Program-made: the position numbers and the translations under genes
Part shown: piece after piece, positions 48,229-60,240 of the stretch
How the letters are laid out: each line of letters begins with the position of its first letter
Position numbering within the stretch: the first letter of the stretch is position 1
Notes under the pieces: model-generated
The model's input: only the letters and a program-made list of their open reading frames with translations
What the model was told of the DNA's origin: nothing
Databases searched by the model: none
Assembly: GCA_033439795.1 (NCBI GenBank)
Contig: JAUTDP010000003.1
Span: forward strand, 2,604,001 to 2,668,000
Direction: 5' to 3'
Origin: Sordaria brevicollis
Taxonomy: Eukaryota; Ascomycota; Sordariomycetes; Sordariales; Sordariaceae
Length of the DNA stretch: 64,000 nt

Positions 48229-51200
48229 CATTACCGCGCTAATAGTTATAAAATCGATTTAACGAACGGAGTAAAACCCGAAGATTTTAAATATAGCCTA
48301 TTATATAAAATATCGGTCGATAAATTAAAAACCTATTGGAATTACGTAAACGAAATTTTAATTAAAAGATTTATCGAAAATAATTCTATACTTTAGGCTA
48401 CGCCTATCTTCTTTATATTAAAAGCTAATAGCGGATTAAAGTTCTACGTAAATTATTAAAAGCTTAACGCTATTATAAAGAAGGATAAATACCCTCTCCC
48501 CTTAATTAACGAAATTATTATTAAAATTAATTAAATAAAAATTTTCTCGAAAATCGATATTAAATAAATTTTTTACCGAATCCGTATATACCCCGACGAC
48601 GAAGAATTTACAATATTCCGAATAAAATATAGTACTTACAAATATAAAATCTTACCCTTCGGATTAATTAATAAATTATTAACGTTCTAACGGTATATTA
48701 ATAAAATATTAATAGGTTATTTCGACGCCTTTTATAACGCGTATATTGATAATATTCTCATTTTTTCGAATAATTTAGAAGAATATAAAATCTACGTTAA
48801 GAAGGTATTAATTAAATTAGAAGTAGCGGATTTATAAATAGATTTAAATAAATATAAATTTTATATTAAAAAAATTGAATTTTTAAGCTTTATTATTAGA
48901 ATAAACGGGGTGTCTATCGATCCTTAGAAAATCGCCGTTATAAAGGATTAATAAACCCCGACGAATATATAGGGAATATAATCCTTTTTAAATTTTTATA
49001 ATTTTTACCGACGATTCGTTAAAAATTATAGCCGAATTATTAAATTGTTAATGGTATTAATAAAGAAAAGAAAAGTATTCGGTTAGAATAAGGATTGTTA
49101 AATTGCCTTCGAAGAATTTAAAAGGAGGTTATTATCGGTACTTATTTTAATTTATTTTAAATATAATTAAATAATACGGGTAAAAACGGACGCTTTTAAC
49201 GGAATAGTAGCGGGGGTGTTATCCTAGCTAATCGATAACGAATAACGCCCTATTACCTTTTATTCCGAAATTATATATAAAGTAGAGTATAATTACTCTA
49301 TTTATAATAAAGAGTTAATAATAATCGTTAAGGCTTTATAATATTAAAAGGCCGAATTTATTAATTTACGGGAACCTTTTTTAATTTTTACGGATAATAA
49401 AACGCTTAAATAATTTAATATTAAGCGATTATTAAATTTGTAATAAACGGGCTAAATAGAATTCCTATTTTAATATTATTTTATTATTTTATATTAATTA
49501 AGGAAAGAGAATGGGGCGGCCGACGCCTTATTAAAAAAGGCGGAAAATTTAAAGAATTAGAAAATTAAATAGGAAGTTTACTATATTCTCTAAATTTTTA
49601 AAAATTTAGAAAATAGCCGTATAATATAATTTAATAATATAATTAATAGTATTAACGCTGTTCTTACGTTAATTTCGTCTTTAAAAACCCTTATAGAAAT
49701 TAATTTGGAAATTGCGGAGAGTAATTAAAAGGAACGCTTAGAAGGATACTTTTTAATAAATTATTTTATATTTAAGAATAAAATTTATTTAAATTTAGAA
49801 ATTTATCGAAATATAATTAAAAGGGGGGAGAATGGGTATCGATTTATTGCTAATAAAATTTTCACCCGTTTCGATAAATTTATTATATTATTTAGTATTT
49901 TAAAAGCTTAAATTATTTACGAATTATATATAAAAATTATTACCGCTTATTTAAGCCGAAATAAAACTAAACGCCTAATTTCTATATAATATTAATAATT
50001 AAGGATAATTAATAACGTCGACCGTTTCGTTACCAATTATATAATATATTATATTTCGAAGGTTCTTTATAATAAAATACTTAATAAATTAGAGCCCATC
50101 TTAACGGCTTAATATATTTAATAGAATTTAATTATAAATTTTAAATTAATATTTAAAGATAAGTAAGGATTCGATAACGTATTCGTAATAGTAAATCGAT
50201 TAAATAAAATATTATAAACTATCCTTTATTTTATAACGGTAATAATTAAGGACGCGGTTTATATATATTATAAAGGGCTATATTATATTTACGGATTATT
50301 AAACGAAATTATTTCGGATAAAGGATTTTAATTTATTTCGGATTTTATAAACGAATTAATTAAGATCTTAAATATTAAATAAAAATTAATTTCCTCGGGT
50401 TATAATTAAATAACGGGGTAAGCGGAAATTATAAATAAATATTTCGATTAACGCTTCTATCCCTTTATTAATTACTTTTAGGATAATTAATCCGAAGTAA
50501 TTTTAGCGATAAATGCTGTTTAAATGGGAATATTATATAATAATTTAGAAAGGATATAGCCGTACGAAGTATTAAAAGGATTCCTTATATTTAATACTTT
50601 AAATTAGGAAGTACGTATTAACTTTAATAGTATTAAATTAATAATTAAGGAGAAATTTAATTGCGAAAACGTATAGGGGATAGTAAAATAAATTTAAAAT
50701 TACGTAGAGAAGGTAAGAAAATATATTATTAAAGCCTAAGAACGGATAATTAAATGAGCGGATAAATATCGGCGCGACCTAAATTTCGGTTTTAAGGACA
50801 AAATATTTATAATTAAACGGAACGAATTATAAATTAACTAAATTATAAATTCGATTTTCCTTTAATTAATTAATATTTTAAAATTAAAGAAAAATATAAT
50901 TATTTATTTAAATTAAAGGTATTAAAAGGGTACAGAAGAATAAATATTTTTTATATAGACCGATTAAAGAAATACCTTAATAATTCGTTATTTAATTAAA
51001 AGTTAAAAGAATTAATAAGAAAATATATTAATAATAATATTAAATAGGAAATAAAGGAAATTTTAATTTCTTAAGTATATTTTAGTAAATTTTAATACCG
51101 GGTAATTTAGAAGGGATATAATCCTAATCCGAAATTTTATAACGTAAATAATTTTAAAAATTTATTTAAATTTTTAAAAGCGTATTATAAAGTATATTTT

Positions 51201-51420
51201 AAATACCCAAAGCCGCCTATACGTTTAAAAGAATAATTATAAAAGGCTAAAGTAAAAAAGTTCGATAAAAATTATTTAAAAGATAATATCTTTTTAAAAA
51301 AGGGTATAAAAAAGTTAAAGAGGGCGGTAAACGCTAAGAAATAAAGGACCTACTTTATATATAATAATAATTCTAATATTTCGAAAATTTAGGGCGAATT
51401 TTTTTCGAAGGGGGGGGTAA
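48229..51420 (+). pseudogene. Gypsy C pol: RT, RNase H, integrase, chromodomain (broken)
   Basis: Well readable despite stops. RT: TPIFFILKANSGLKFYVNY, IFSKIDIK, LPFGLINKLLTFQRYI and the box YIDNILIF near 48740-48765 (ancestral YLDDIL). RNase H: DAFNGIVAGVLS near 49186, and VEYNYSIYNKELIIIVKAL. Integrase: zinc-binding region near 49900-50050, VNRLNKIL, then ISDKGFQFISDFINELIKIL near 50309-50360 and NKYFDQRFYPFINYFQDNQS. Chromodomain at 51041-51235: a segment ending YRVIQKGYNPNPKFY, then KPPIRLKE. Chromodomains of such integrases bind methylated H3K9 and direct integration into heterochromatin. Joined to 41700-42752 it gives one pol of about 1,400 codons. Confidence 0.9.
51407..51417 (+). other. 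Gypsy C polypurine tract
   Basis: GAAGGGGGGGG directly before TAA and the 3' LTR, the expected site for priming plus-strand DNA synthesis. Confidence 0.7.
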
Positions 51421-51639
51421 TATTATAACGCTAGCGAATAGGGTCCTTATTAGGGCCCTATCTAGCGGACCGGTTATCGCTTAGGCAATTACCCTAATAG
51501 AGGTTAACCGCACTAACGTACGTAATTACATACTACTTTCGTAGGTCGCCCGCGCCTAGGTATAAACCCTAGCGCGGGGCGCGCCCTTTATTCGTTTTCT
51601 TCTTTTCTTCTTTATCTTATAATTCTATAATAGACCTAG
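51421..51639 (+). repeat. Gypsy C 3' LTR, first part (split by LE)
   Basis: Aligns base for base with 19957-20175 and continues at 57721-57779. It starts TATTATAACGCTAGCGAATA where the 5' LTR has TGTTACGGCGCTGGCGGACA. Over 165 bases I count about 19 differences, all transitions, 17 of them with T or A in this copy. Confidence 0.88.
51627..51639 (+). repeat. Left TSD of LE
   Basis: ATAATAGACCTAG; the partner at 57721-57733 is ATAATAGACCTGG, one transition apart. Confidence 0.85.
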
Positions 51640-51774
51640 TAAAGTAAGAAGTAAAATTCTTATTCCCTAGCTAAATCTATAGCGCTAATATAGTATGGGG
51701 TCTATCTCCGATTCTCCGTAGGATGAAACCGTAAGCGTTAAGCGCCCCGGATAAAAACCCCGGCTATAATTCCC

Positions 51775-51794
51775 GGCGCGGATTTATCCGCGCC
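51775..51794 (-). other. LINE 3'-end hairpin (LE)
   Basis: GGCGCGGATTTATCCGCGCC, perfect 8-bp stem. Confidence 0.6.
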
Positions 51795-51899
51795 GCTTCT
51801 TCGGCGTTCTATAATCGCAATATATACCTACCGCCAATATAATTAATATCCGTCTTATCTTTTCTATTTACTATTGTATAAGAATATTAAATTACTCCG

Positions 51900-52510
51900 C
51901 CTTTTTAATTCGCCGTCCCGTCCCTTTATTTATTACCGCTTTCCGCTTTCTACTCCCCTATTTATTTACTTTTTTAATTATTATTAAACTTTTTAACCGT
52001 TAAATTTTCTTTTATTCTTTTTATCCTTTTCTTCCCTTTATAATAATTACGTTTCTATTACGGTTTATATTAACGTAAGGATTTCCTTCCCCTAAATATA
52101 AAAACCCCCTATCCCTTAGGCCTTTTTAAGCTTTTCTTTCTTTTAATTATAATAATAATCGATTCGAAATAGCTATTCCCCGTTAAAAACGCGTTAAAGC
52201 GTTTTGTAAAATAATAGAAACCTCCGACGAAGATGAAGGCGAAAATTCGTCTCCCTTTTATCTTCCTTTGCCGACCTTTATATTTAGTATAATTAATACT
52301 AATATTAAAATTAATTTCGAGCGTATTATTAAACGTTTTATTAATAATAAATTCTTTTATATATTAGAGAAAGGGTGAGTCCTCCCTCCGCTACGTTCTA
52401 TCCTTACGCTAACTTTTCCGAAGCCGTGTCCATATTCCCCCGTACCTCGCCTATACCCTCCAATTAGCTAAAGTTAGACTCTTAGCCAAATAGAAATCCT
52501 CCTCCGTTTT
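51900..52510 (-). pseudogene. LE ORF3 remnant, internal deletion
   Basis: Both ends of the ORF3 region remain but the part equivalent to about 4376-5203 of L1 is gone. The junction lies within AATTAGCTAAAGTTAGACTC near 52474. Breakpoints differ from those in LB. Confidence 0.4.
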
Positions 52511-52560
52511 TATTCTAGTATATTAGTGAATAAAAGTAAAAGAAAAGGAAGAAAAAAAAA

Positions 52561-55500
52561 TTAGGTATAGCGAGCGAATTCGTTTCGCCGCTCTTTTTTT
52601 AATTTAATTACTAAATAATATTCATTTAATCGTTCTAGCCGAAGTATTTATAATAAGATTCTTTCGGCCTTAATTTTATCGTTTAAATAAATTTGGAATT
52701 ATTTTTACGTTTGCGGCTAATCGGTTATTACGAATTATATATTTATTATCCGGAAATATTCGAATATAATATAGTAGAACGTTTCCCGTTTTAATCCGTA
52801 TAAATAAATAGGGGTATCGATATCGGGGATTCTCCTTTAGAAAAGGAAAGCCTTAAAGCCGATTACTTCCATTCTCGTTTAAACGAGGAGGGAATTTTTC
52901 GCTTTCGTTAATAGATAATAATTTTTATTATCCTCCGAAGGTTGGGTTTTCTTTCGCTTTTTCTTTTTTTAATTAATTATATACCGTTTTATTATAATAT
53001 TATTAAATTTCGGGTCGAGGTTAATAATTATAAATTTATACCGCCAATTTGATTTAGTTGCCGTTACTGTTAATTAATAATTATAGCGCAATATTTAGTC
53101 TTTTTTTGTAATATCCTTTAATTATATTTTTCGATCGAAGGCTAAAAGTTTCGGCGGTTATAATAATTAAATAAATACGCTTATTACCGAGGGCAATCTT
53201 ATTATAATCGTTATAAAATTTTTTATTAATATTTATTCTTCCGCTTATTTAATTTTAATAGTACCATTTTCCGGTTTATTAATAAATGGTCGATTTCTTA
53301 TTCGTTTTATTTAAATATAATTAATTACTTAAATTACTATTCTTCGGACGAATTTAAGTTAATCCGTACGAGCGAATTTCTCTTCGAAAGCCTTTATCTA
53401 TTTATTAAAGTAGAAGTCGAATAGCGGGTAAAAAGTTTCTATTTTAAAGTTTTATACCGGCGTAATTTTATATACCCTAACGACGACTTTTAAATATTTA
53501 ATTTAATATTTAATTAATTTAATTATTATCCTTCGGAATTTATTATATATTTTTATCGGTTAGTAGAAAGTTAAAGTTCTATATATAATTATATTTCGAA
53601 TATATTTAGTATAAATCTCCTTCGCGTAAACGAAGGAGTAACCCTAAATTTTTATAGCTAATTGGGTTAGCGTATTCGTTTAAATCTTTATTTTTTTCTT
53701 AATAGCTTTTATATAAATTCGATAATTAAATTTGCAATCTAATTAAACGTTTAAGAATCTTATTAATTCCGTCGGTCGAAATATAATATCCCCGAATTAG
53801 AAAGTTTCCGTTCTTAATACCTTCGTCCGCGTGAAATATATTAATTCTATTTTATTCACTTCGAATTCTATACTTCTCTCCCTTGCCTATTCGGAATAAA
53901 TTTCCCATGCCGCTTAAAGTTTGCGGTATAATAAAGTAATAAAGAGGATAAAAAGAATTAAGGAGAAGGGGGAGCCCTAGGGTATTCCGGTTTTTATAGC
54001 GTAGGGAGCGGATATTTCGTCGTTAAAAAAAAAGGAACCTCTTTATCCGTTAACGAAATTCGCTACCTACTCGAAAATTTATTATAGGAATTGTATTTCC
54101 TATAAGGTATATAATAATTACTTATAATTAATTTTATTAAATACGCTTTTAAAGTTAAGGAGTATTAATAATATAACGGCTCCGAATTTTTAAACCGTAT
54201 ATATAATATCCGTAACGATACAGATAATAAATTCGGTCGAATAGCCTACCCAATTACCTATTTAGCCCTCTAATAGGAAATTGAATTCTTTTACAATTTA
54301 AATAAATTTTTTAGCAATAAACGTTTTAAAGATTTTCCTAACGTTATTTAATAGTAAAATTAGCTTTTATATACTAGCTAATTTTTATTATACAACGGTT
54401 TTTCTTAATTTTTTAAAAACGATTACTTTTACGTTTTTAAACCGCTATAGGAAGTGTTTAAGACGAAAATTCGTAGCTATAAGAACGGTTATAATTTTTT
54501 AGAATAATTCCCTACAAATTTTTAGAAATTTATTCGAATATTAATCGATATCCAGTATTTTATTCGGAATTATTCGAAATAAAATTTCTTAAATATCCTC
54601 TTCGGTAATTAATTCGTTAATAAATAATAAATTATTAATATTTAAAGGAAGGGTCTAATTAAGTAAATAGTCCGTAAGGACGTTTATTTTCGGGAAGAAA
54701 CGTTTAATAAAAATATTCGCTTTATTATTATAATTTTTAATTTCTTTTATTCTTTTATATTATTTAAAAATTAGGAATTTGGGCAAGTTTATTAATAAAT
54801 AATTTCGGGTACGGGTTTATTTTTCGAAGGTTTAAAGTTTATTTGAATTTTTCGACGCCTTTTCAACGCCTTTTCGCTATATTGTTTACTAAATTTTCGT
54901 ATTAATCTTTCTTTTCTTTATTAATACCTTTACGAATTTTATTTAATTTAAAAATATCCTTTCCTTATATTATTTTTACTATTTTTATTTCGTATTTTTT
55001 ATCGTTATTTTATATTTTAACGTTTATTATTTCGCTCTTCTCTTTCGATTTTTCTTTTAATATAAGATAAATTCTTCCATTATATTTATAAATTCTTTAT
55101 CGAATTTATCGAATATAAATTCTAATTCTTCCTTTATATCGATTTTCGCCGGGATTAAAATCCGTTATAACGCCGCTTTTTATACTTTTTCCGTATTTAT
55201 TAAATTCTAATTATAACTTTCTTTTATTTCCGTTTTTTTAATTTTTTTTCTAATATAAACCCAAATTTCTTAAAAATAATAATCCGAACCGGTTTATTCG
55301 TACCGTTACGCCCCTTAATATTCGGTTTTAATTCCTAATATTATTTATACGTAATTAATTATTCTATTTTTTTCTTCCTATATTACGTTATTTATATAAG
55401 TCAGTTCCCTTTTAAAAATAATAAACCGTATACGCTATTATTATATTTATATAAAGAATTTTTCAGTTTTTAAGTTAATTTTATTCTTTAAATTTTAATT

Positions 55501-55932
55501 AGGATAATAAAGATTGAAATTTCCGACGGCTACGATTTAATATTTTACCGAGGGTTTTTCTTCGAAGAATTCGAAAAAGGGAGACTTTTATTCGTATTTT
55601 AATATTTTATATATTTTAATAAGGGAATAAATCGAATAAACGGTTAATAATTCTTTTAAATTTTTAAATATTATAGAGGTTTAATTTTTTCCGATGCGGA
55701 AATTTAGGTTTTTAAAATTCTATTTCTTATTTATATAAATAATTGCCTTCTCCTTTTTTAAATAATTTATTTTAATATATTTACCGCTTTATAAATAATA
55801 AATATCTTCGTTTAAATTTTTACCCGGTTTTTAAATCGCTACGATATTATAAATCTCTTTCTATTTAAATAATAATTTCCCTCTTTCGTACAATTTTCCT
55901 ATATTCTAATAGAGTATTTTTAATCGGATTAT
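52561..55932 (-). pseudogene. LE ORF2 lacking the RT catalytic loop
   Basis: 3,372 nt, 93 less than the 3,465 of L2, LC and LD, so exactly 31 codons are missing. The junction near 53928 joins sequence equivalent to 31172 and 31266 of LC and removes the segment with FADDINI and TEEN. The frame is kept, but the product could not have polymerised DNA even before RIP. Upstream the endonuclease is normal, with GDFN in reverse near 55530-55500. TAA (reverse) at 52563-52561. Confidence 0.82.
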
Positions 55933-57596
55933 TAATTACTTTATAAGGGAATATTTTTTAACCCTATAAGTAGAATAAAAGCAGGAGTTTTTTCTTTTTA
56001 AATAATTAATTTAATAGCGGCAATTAAGCCGGCGCCGTTCCGAATACCCGAATTTTAAAAATTTATAAACGCATTTATTAGGCTTTTAGCCGTTAATTTC
56101 GGTTTAATAGAAAGCCCGTTAATTTATTTATAAATATAGCTTTTATTTCTACTTTTAAACTCCTTCTTACGAATAATAATAATACGGGTAGTAAGGGGGG
56201 TATTAAAAAAATTAATATCCTTATTATCCTTTACCGCCGCCGGCTTTAATATAATATTTTTTTTAAAATCCTTCCGGTATATAAATAAACGTAGCCTCTC
56301 AACGTACTTTATAATAACTTTCGTAATAACTTTTTTAAAAATAGGGTATATTTTCTTTTCGAAAATATAATACCCGTACTTTCTATATAGAATATAGAAA
56401 ATTAATAATTTATTTTCGTTAAACGGGTAATTTATTTCTTTAAAACGGTCCCTATTATATTTATCTTTATTATAACGTTTATAAATATTAATATTATAAT
56501 AGAATTTCCTTAAGTATCTTATATCCTAATAAATAAAATATTATTAAATATTAGCTAAAAAGGTAAATAATTTACAAATATACGCGCTACCCTTTTAAAG
56601 GAGGAATTTTTTATAGAGAATTTTAACTACCTTTATAATTATAACCTCTATTATAAAGAATCCCCTATTCTTATTAATTCTTTTCTTCTATAGGCGTATT
56701 TTAATAATAGAAATAATTAAATTCGCCTACTATATTTTATAAATAATATCTTTTATCCTTATATATTCGGCGATATTCGCTTAAAAGAACCCTTTAGCGA
56801 TTAATATAATAATATTTAAAAATACGAACGTTTTTTTATTAAAAATTTCCTTAACCTAAATTTAATATTATTAATATTATTCGTATATAACGTTATTAAA
56901 TATAATTTTATAATCTCCGGTTATAAGTAATTTTATAATAATTCGTACGATATTAAGAATACTAGTCCTTAAGTCGCGAAATATCTTTTCGATTTAAATT
57001 TTAATTTCTTTATTCGTCCATTTCGAATATTAAATATTAATCGTAATACTTCGAATAAAGAAGGTATAATTATAATTAACGAGGAGTATTTTTAGAAAGG
57101 GGGTAATAATTATAATATATTAAGGGATAAACCCGGTTTTAGGAAAAATATTTTTTATAATTCCGGCCTATATTTTTAACGCCTTTTTAACGTTCTTTTA
57201 TAATTTTTATAAAATTATCTTCTTTAAATCGTTAAAATCTTTTTTAATAATAATTTAATTATTACTAATTTTATTAATTTCGGGGTACGTTATTTTACTT
57301 TTCTTCGTAAAGATTTTCGTATATTTATTAAATAATTTACGAATTTAATTGCAATCTTCGAGCGAAACGGTATTATAGTCCGAAGATTTATTCGCTTTAA
57401 CGATAAATTTCTTTATAATTTCGTCGTCTTCCTACGTTTTTTCCAAAATTTTTGTAGCGCGCACTATATTAAGGTCGTTATAAATTAAAAGTCTTACGAA
57501 CGGGTTATAAATACTATTTTCGAATTTATAATTATTATTATTAATTATTATCGGTAATAACGATATATCGTCGTCGCTATAATCGTCGCGGGATAT
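55932..57596 (-). pseudogene. LE ORF1 (gag-like), 555 codons without net indel
   Basis: From ATA at 57596-57594 to TAA at 55934-55932: 1,665 nt, a multiple of three. The C tract has only 5 C here. Frame content is as in LB. With LE ORF1 and L2 ORF2 the family's ORF lengths can be set at about 554 and 1,154 residues. Confidence 0.8.
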
Positions 57597-57720
57597 CGTA
57601 AGGGACGTAAAAGACCCTCCTAAATCGATTCCCGTTGTCGGTTTTCGTTTTGGAGCGCTCCTCGACCAGAAATCGGCGTTTCCGGTTCTAAAGCAGTTTT
57701 TTGAATAGGTTTTTAATTAA

Positions 57721-57779
57721 ATAATAGACCTGGATTTAACGTATTAAGCTTATCTCTCGTAACCACGTCGTTCGTGATA
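57721..57779 (+). repeat. Gypsy C 3' LTR, last part
   Basis: Completes the LTR begun at 51421; includes the second LE TSD (57721-57733) and ends TTCGTGATA. The TACGC at 57780-57784 follows. Confidence 0.85.
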
Positions 57780-57784
57780 TACGC

Positions 57785-58746
57785 CCCCTTCTTATAAAAA
57801 GAAATTTTCGCGGAGGGTTTTAACCGCTTTTATAATTATAATTTTTATTATAAAAAATCCTTATTTTTCGTTAATTCGCTTCTTTTATAAACGGACTTTA
57901 ATAATGAAAACTTCGGGGTTCTTTTATTATATTAAACGGATAACCTCTTTTATTTTAATATATTTAGCGATATTTATTTAAGGGAAACCTTTAGCGATTA
58001 ATATAATAATATTTAATAATACGAACGCTTTATCGCTAAAGATTTTCCTAATTTAAATTTAATATTATTAATATTATTCGTATTTAATATTATTAATATT
58101 ATTCGTATATAATATTATTAAATATAATTTTATAATTTCCGGTCGTTAATAATTTAATAGCATTATATATTATATTACTAGATTTTAAATTACGAAATTC
58201 CTTCTTAATTTAAATTTTCGTTTCTTTATTCGTCCGCTTTAAATATTAAATATCGATTATAATACTTCGGATTAAAAGGGTACAATCGTAATTAATAAAA
58301 AAGGTTTTTAAAAAGGGGGTGATCGTAATATATTAAAAAAATAAACCTAATTTTAAGAAAAATATCTTTTATAATTTTAATTTACGTTTTTAATACCTTT
58401 TTAATATTCTTTTATAATTTTTATAGAATCGTCTTCTTTAAATTATTAAAATCCTTTTGGGTAATAATTTAATCGGTATTAACTTTATTAACTTCGGGGC
58501 GTATTACCCTACTTTTCTTTACGAAAATTAATACGAATTCGGTAAATAATTTATAAGCCTAATAGCGGTTTTCGGGCGAAATGGTATTATAATTTATAAA
58601 TTTATTTATTTTAATAATAAATTTCTTTATAATTTCGTCGTCGTCTAGTGGTTTCTCCGAATTCTTTATAATAAATACGGCTTTAAGGTCGTTATAAATT
58701 AAAATTCTTATAAACGGGTTATAAACGCTATTTTCGAATTTACGGG
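57785..58746 (-). pseudogene. LF ORF1, N-terminal part (broken)
   Basis: The open stretch 58768-58559 in reverse is this ORF with a few codons read in from the neighbouring LTR: KFENSVYNPFIRILIYNDL, then DDDEIIKKFIIKINKFINYN, the same frame as in LB. The C tract has 5 C near 58312-58316. A 25-bp tandem duplication at 58058-58107 shifts the frame. About 320 codons remain in this piece. Confidence 0.7.
58058..58107 (-). repeat. 25-bp tandem duplication in LF
   Basis: TTTAATATTATTAATATTAT followed by TCGTA occurs twice in direct succession (58058-58082 and 58083-58107); LE has it once. Confidence 0.8.
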
Positions 58747-58950
58747 TATCACGATACCGATCTAGCAAAGGCTTGGAGAAGACGTATTATTGCACGAAGA
58801 GGAGAAGATCGAAAGAGAGCAGCGAAAATTCTACTCCCGGACTATATATATAAGTAAAATAGAGATATAATTGTAGGTACGATTATATTCCGTTAATAGT
58901 TCGGTACTAAAACGCTTAGGGAGCGTTACCGATAATTTAGTACCGTAATA
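58747..58950 (-). repeat. Gypsy D 3' LTR (about 204 bp)
   Basis: In element sense it starts TATTACGGTACTAAATTATC after a purine tract and ends TATCGTGATA, resembling the TGTTACGG start and TTCGTGATA end of gypsy C. A TATA-like run lies at 58843-58853. It is little mutated: TpG and CpA are frequent. The partner LTR is outside the window. Confidence 0.7.
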
Positions 58951-59600
58951 GTACCCCCGGCTCTAAAACGTAATTAACTTTAATTATTAATAAAATTAAT
59001 ATATTAATACCCTTATAAGCCAATTAATAAATTGCGGGCGTAGTATTAACGGGTGGCCCGTATTATTACGCGCATTGAAATAAGTATGGTAAATTTAGTA
59101 ATTATTTATTACGGTAGCTATAAGTAATATTATACTAAGCCGAATTTAAATAATTAAAATAATATATAAGCTTATAATTCTTCCCCTTTTATTTTAATTA
59201 AATTTCTAAACTTTTAAATTCTCTTTTTCTCTTTCCCTTTTTTTTTATAACCTTTATTAATACAATTTTAACGTTCCTTAAATTCTTCATATAATAAATA
59301 TTCCTTCTTTATTTATAATAAAGTAGATTTTTCAAAAATTTCGCGCGTTTTTTTAACGTTATTATACTTCTTCGCTATCGCCTTCGTAAGGATTTTAATA
59401 TAATTTTTATTAAAAATATAAATTATATAATTTATTTAAAATTTATTATTAAAAATATTATTTTAAATAATAACATTCCCGTAATATTTTAATACTTTTA
59501 TTTTCTAAATAAGAAGAAGAAATATTACGAATATATTAATTGTAAAAAGAATAATAATAAAGTAAATTTAGGTTTTTTTTTTTTTTTTTTTTTTTATTAG
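58951..59600. other. Unassigned stretch inside gypsy D, with a 23-T run
   Basis: After the purine tract (GCCGGGGGTAC in reverse, 58961-58951) no gypsy domain is seen. On the minus strand a basic, coiled-coil-like segment can be read near 59400-59190 (KAIAKKYNNVKKTREIFEKS, KKKGKEKKRI). It resembles the charged tails of some fungal DNA transposases, but no catalytic motif supports that. An uninterrupted run of 23 T occupies 59573-59595. Confidence 0.35.
59573..59595 (+). repeat. Poly-T run (23 T)
   Basis: Longest A/T homopolymer in the window. It could be the poly(A) tail of a reverse-oriented retrocopy, or plain slippage. Confidence 0.8.
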
Positions 59601-59609
59601 TATTTTATT

Positions 59610-60240
59610 AACGAAATAAGCCCGCTATCCTAATAATTAACGACGGAGCCGATATTATTACGCTAATTCGTTAATTAATTAAATTTTAAAAATATAACGT
59701 TAATAGAATTTTCGTTTAAGAGGAGGTATTATATATACGTATTATAATTACTATTAGAAATTTCCTAATATATTTCGATACCGTTAAAACGGCTATTAAA
59801 ATTGAATTTAGGCTTTTAAACCCTAAAAAAGTTATTAAAAATATTATAAATATATTATCAAAGGGTAAGCGAAAATATAATATAATATTAATTATTTTAT
59901 AATATATTATTATTAAAAAAATCGCCGATAAGCGTATTTAGGCCCTAATATAATCGGTTTTTAGGCGTCCCGCTATAGGTATTCTTATATAAAAGTATTA
60001 ATATTAGAAAGAAATTTAATTAATACGCCTTATTTATAATAACTTTAATTAATCGATTTAATTTTTTATTAAAAAGCGCTTTTACAACGTAGTCAAAATA
60101 GAAGTAATTTATATATATAGTATTACCAAAAATACCAATCCCGAACGTTAAGAAGAGGAAATTGCGTAAGTTATAAGTAATTTCCTTATATAAATTTTTA
60201 TTTAAGTAATTAGTAAAACGTTGAGGCTTCGTTTTAAAAA
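59610..60240 (+). pseudogene. Unidentified degraded ORF, plus strand
   Basis: Just right of the T run one plus-strand frame can be followed for about 210 codons, with all stops TAA or TAG: KPAILIINDGADIITLIR, VNRIFV, FLIYFDTVKTAIKIEFRLLN, KKIADKRI, FRRPAIGILI, IKKRFYNVVKIEVIYIYSIT and EEEIA. I do not recognise it. It is antisense to gypsy D and could be part of a separate insertion. The region is less mutated than the LINEs, suggesting lower copy number. Chance openness in TA-rich DNA is possible. Confidence 0.3.

Larger units (their letters stand above)
51640..57720 (-). mobile_element. LINE copy LE, nearly full length with two internal deletions
   Basis: Reverse orientation; 3' terminus at 51640, 5' start TTTAGAACCGG in reverse near 57693. 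About 20 extra bases lie before the TSD at the 5' side. Two deletions are visible: about 0.83 kb of the ORF3 region at a junction near 52474, and a net 93 bp in ORF2 near 53928. The sequence on both sides of each junction is less mutated than elsewhere in the copy. Confidence 0.9.
19957..57779 (+). mobile_element. Chromodomain Ty3/gypsy retrotransposon C, with five LINEs nested inside
   Basis: Its own sequence is 19957-21361, 40350-42752, 48229-51639 and 57721-57779, about 7.3 kb in all; the rest is inserted LINEs LA (holding LB and LC), LD and LE. Order: 5' LTR (265 bp), gag with zinc knuckle, protease, reverse transcriptase, RNase H, integrase, chromodomain, polypurine tract, 3' LTR. This order and the chromodomain place it among fungal chromoviruses. 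The LTRs differ by transitions, and the element is flanked by TACGC. Confidence 0.9.
57780..58746 (-). mobile_element. LINE copy LF, right fragment (reverse)
   Basis: Continues LF from 19956. It covers ORF1 from the region of the basic KGG segment back to about 200 nt from the element start and stops where the gypsy D LTR begins. The rest of its 5' end should lie beyond gypsy D outside the window. Confidence 0.8.

Noticed and set aside
59190..59400. C-terminus of a pogo/Fot1-type DNA transposase on the minus strand
   Set aside because: Only a basic, charged tail is seen; no DDE motif, helix-turn-helix or terminal inverted repeats could be found.
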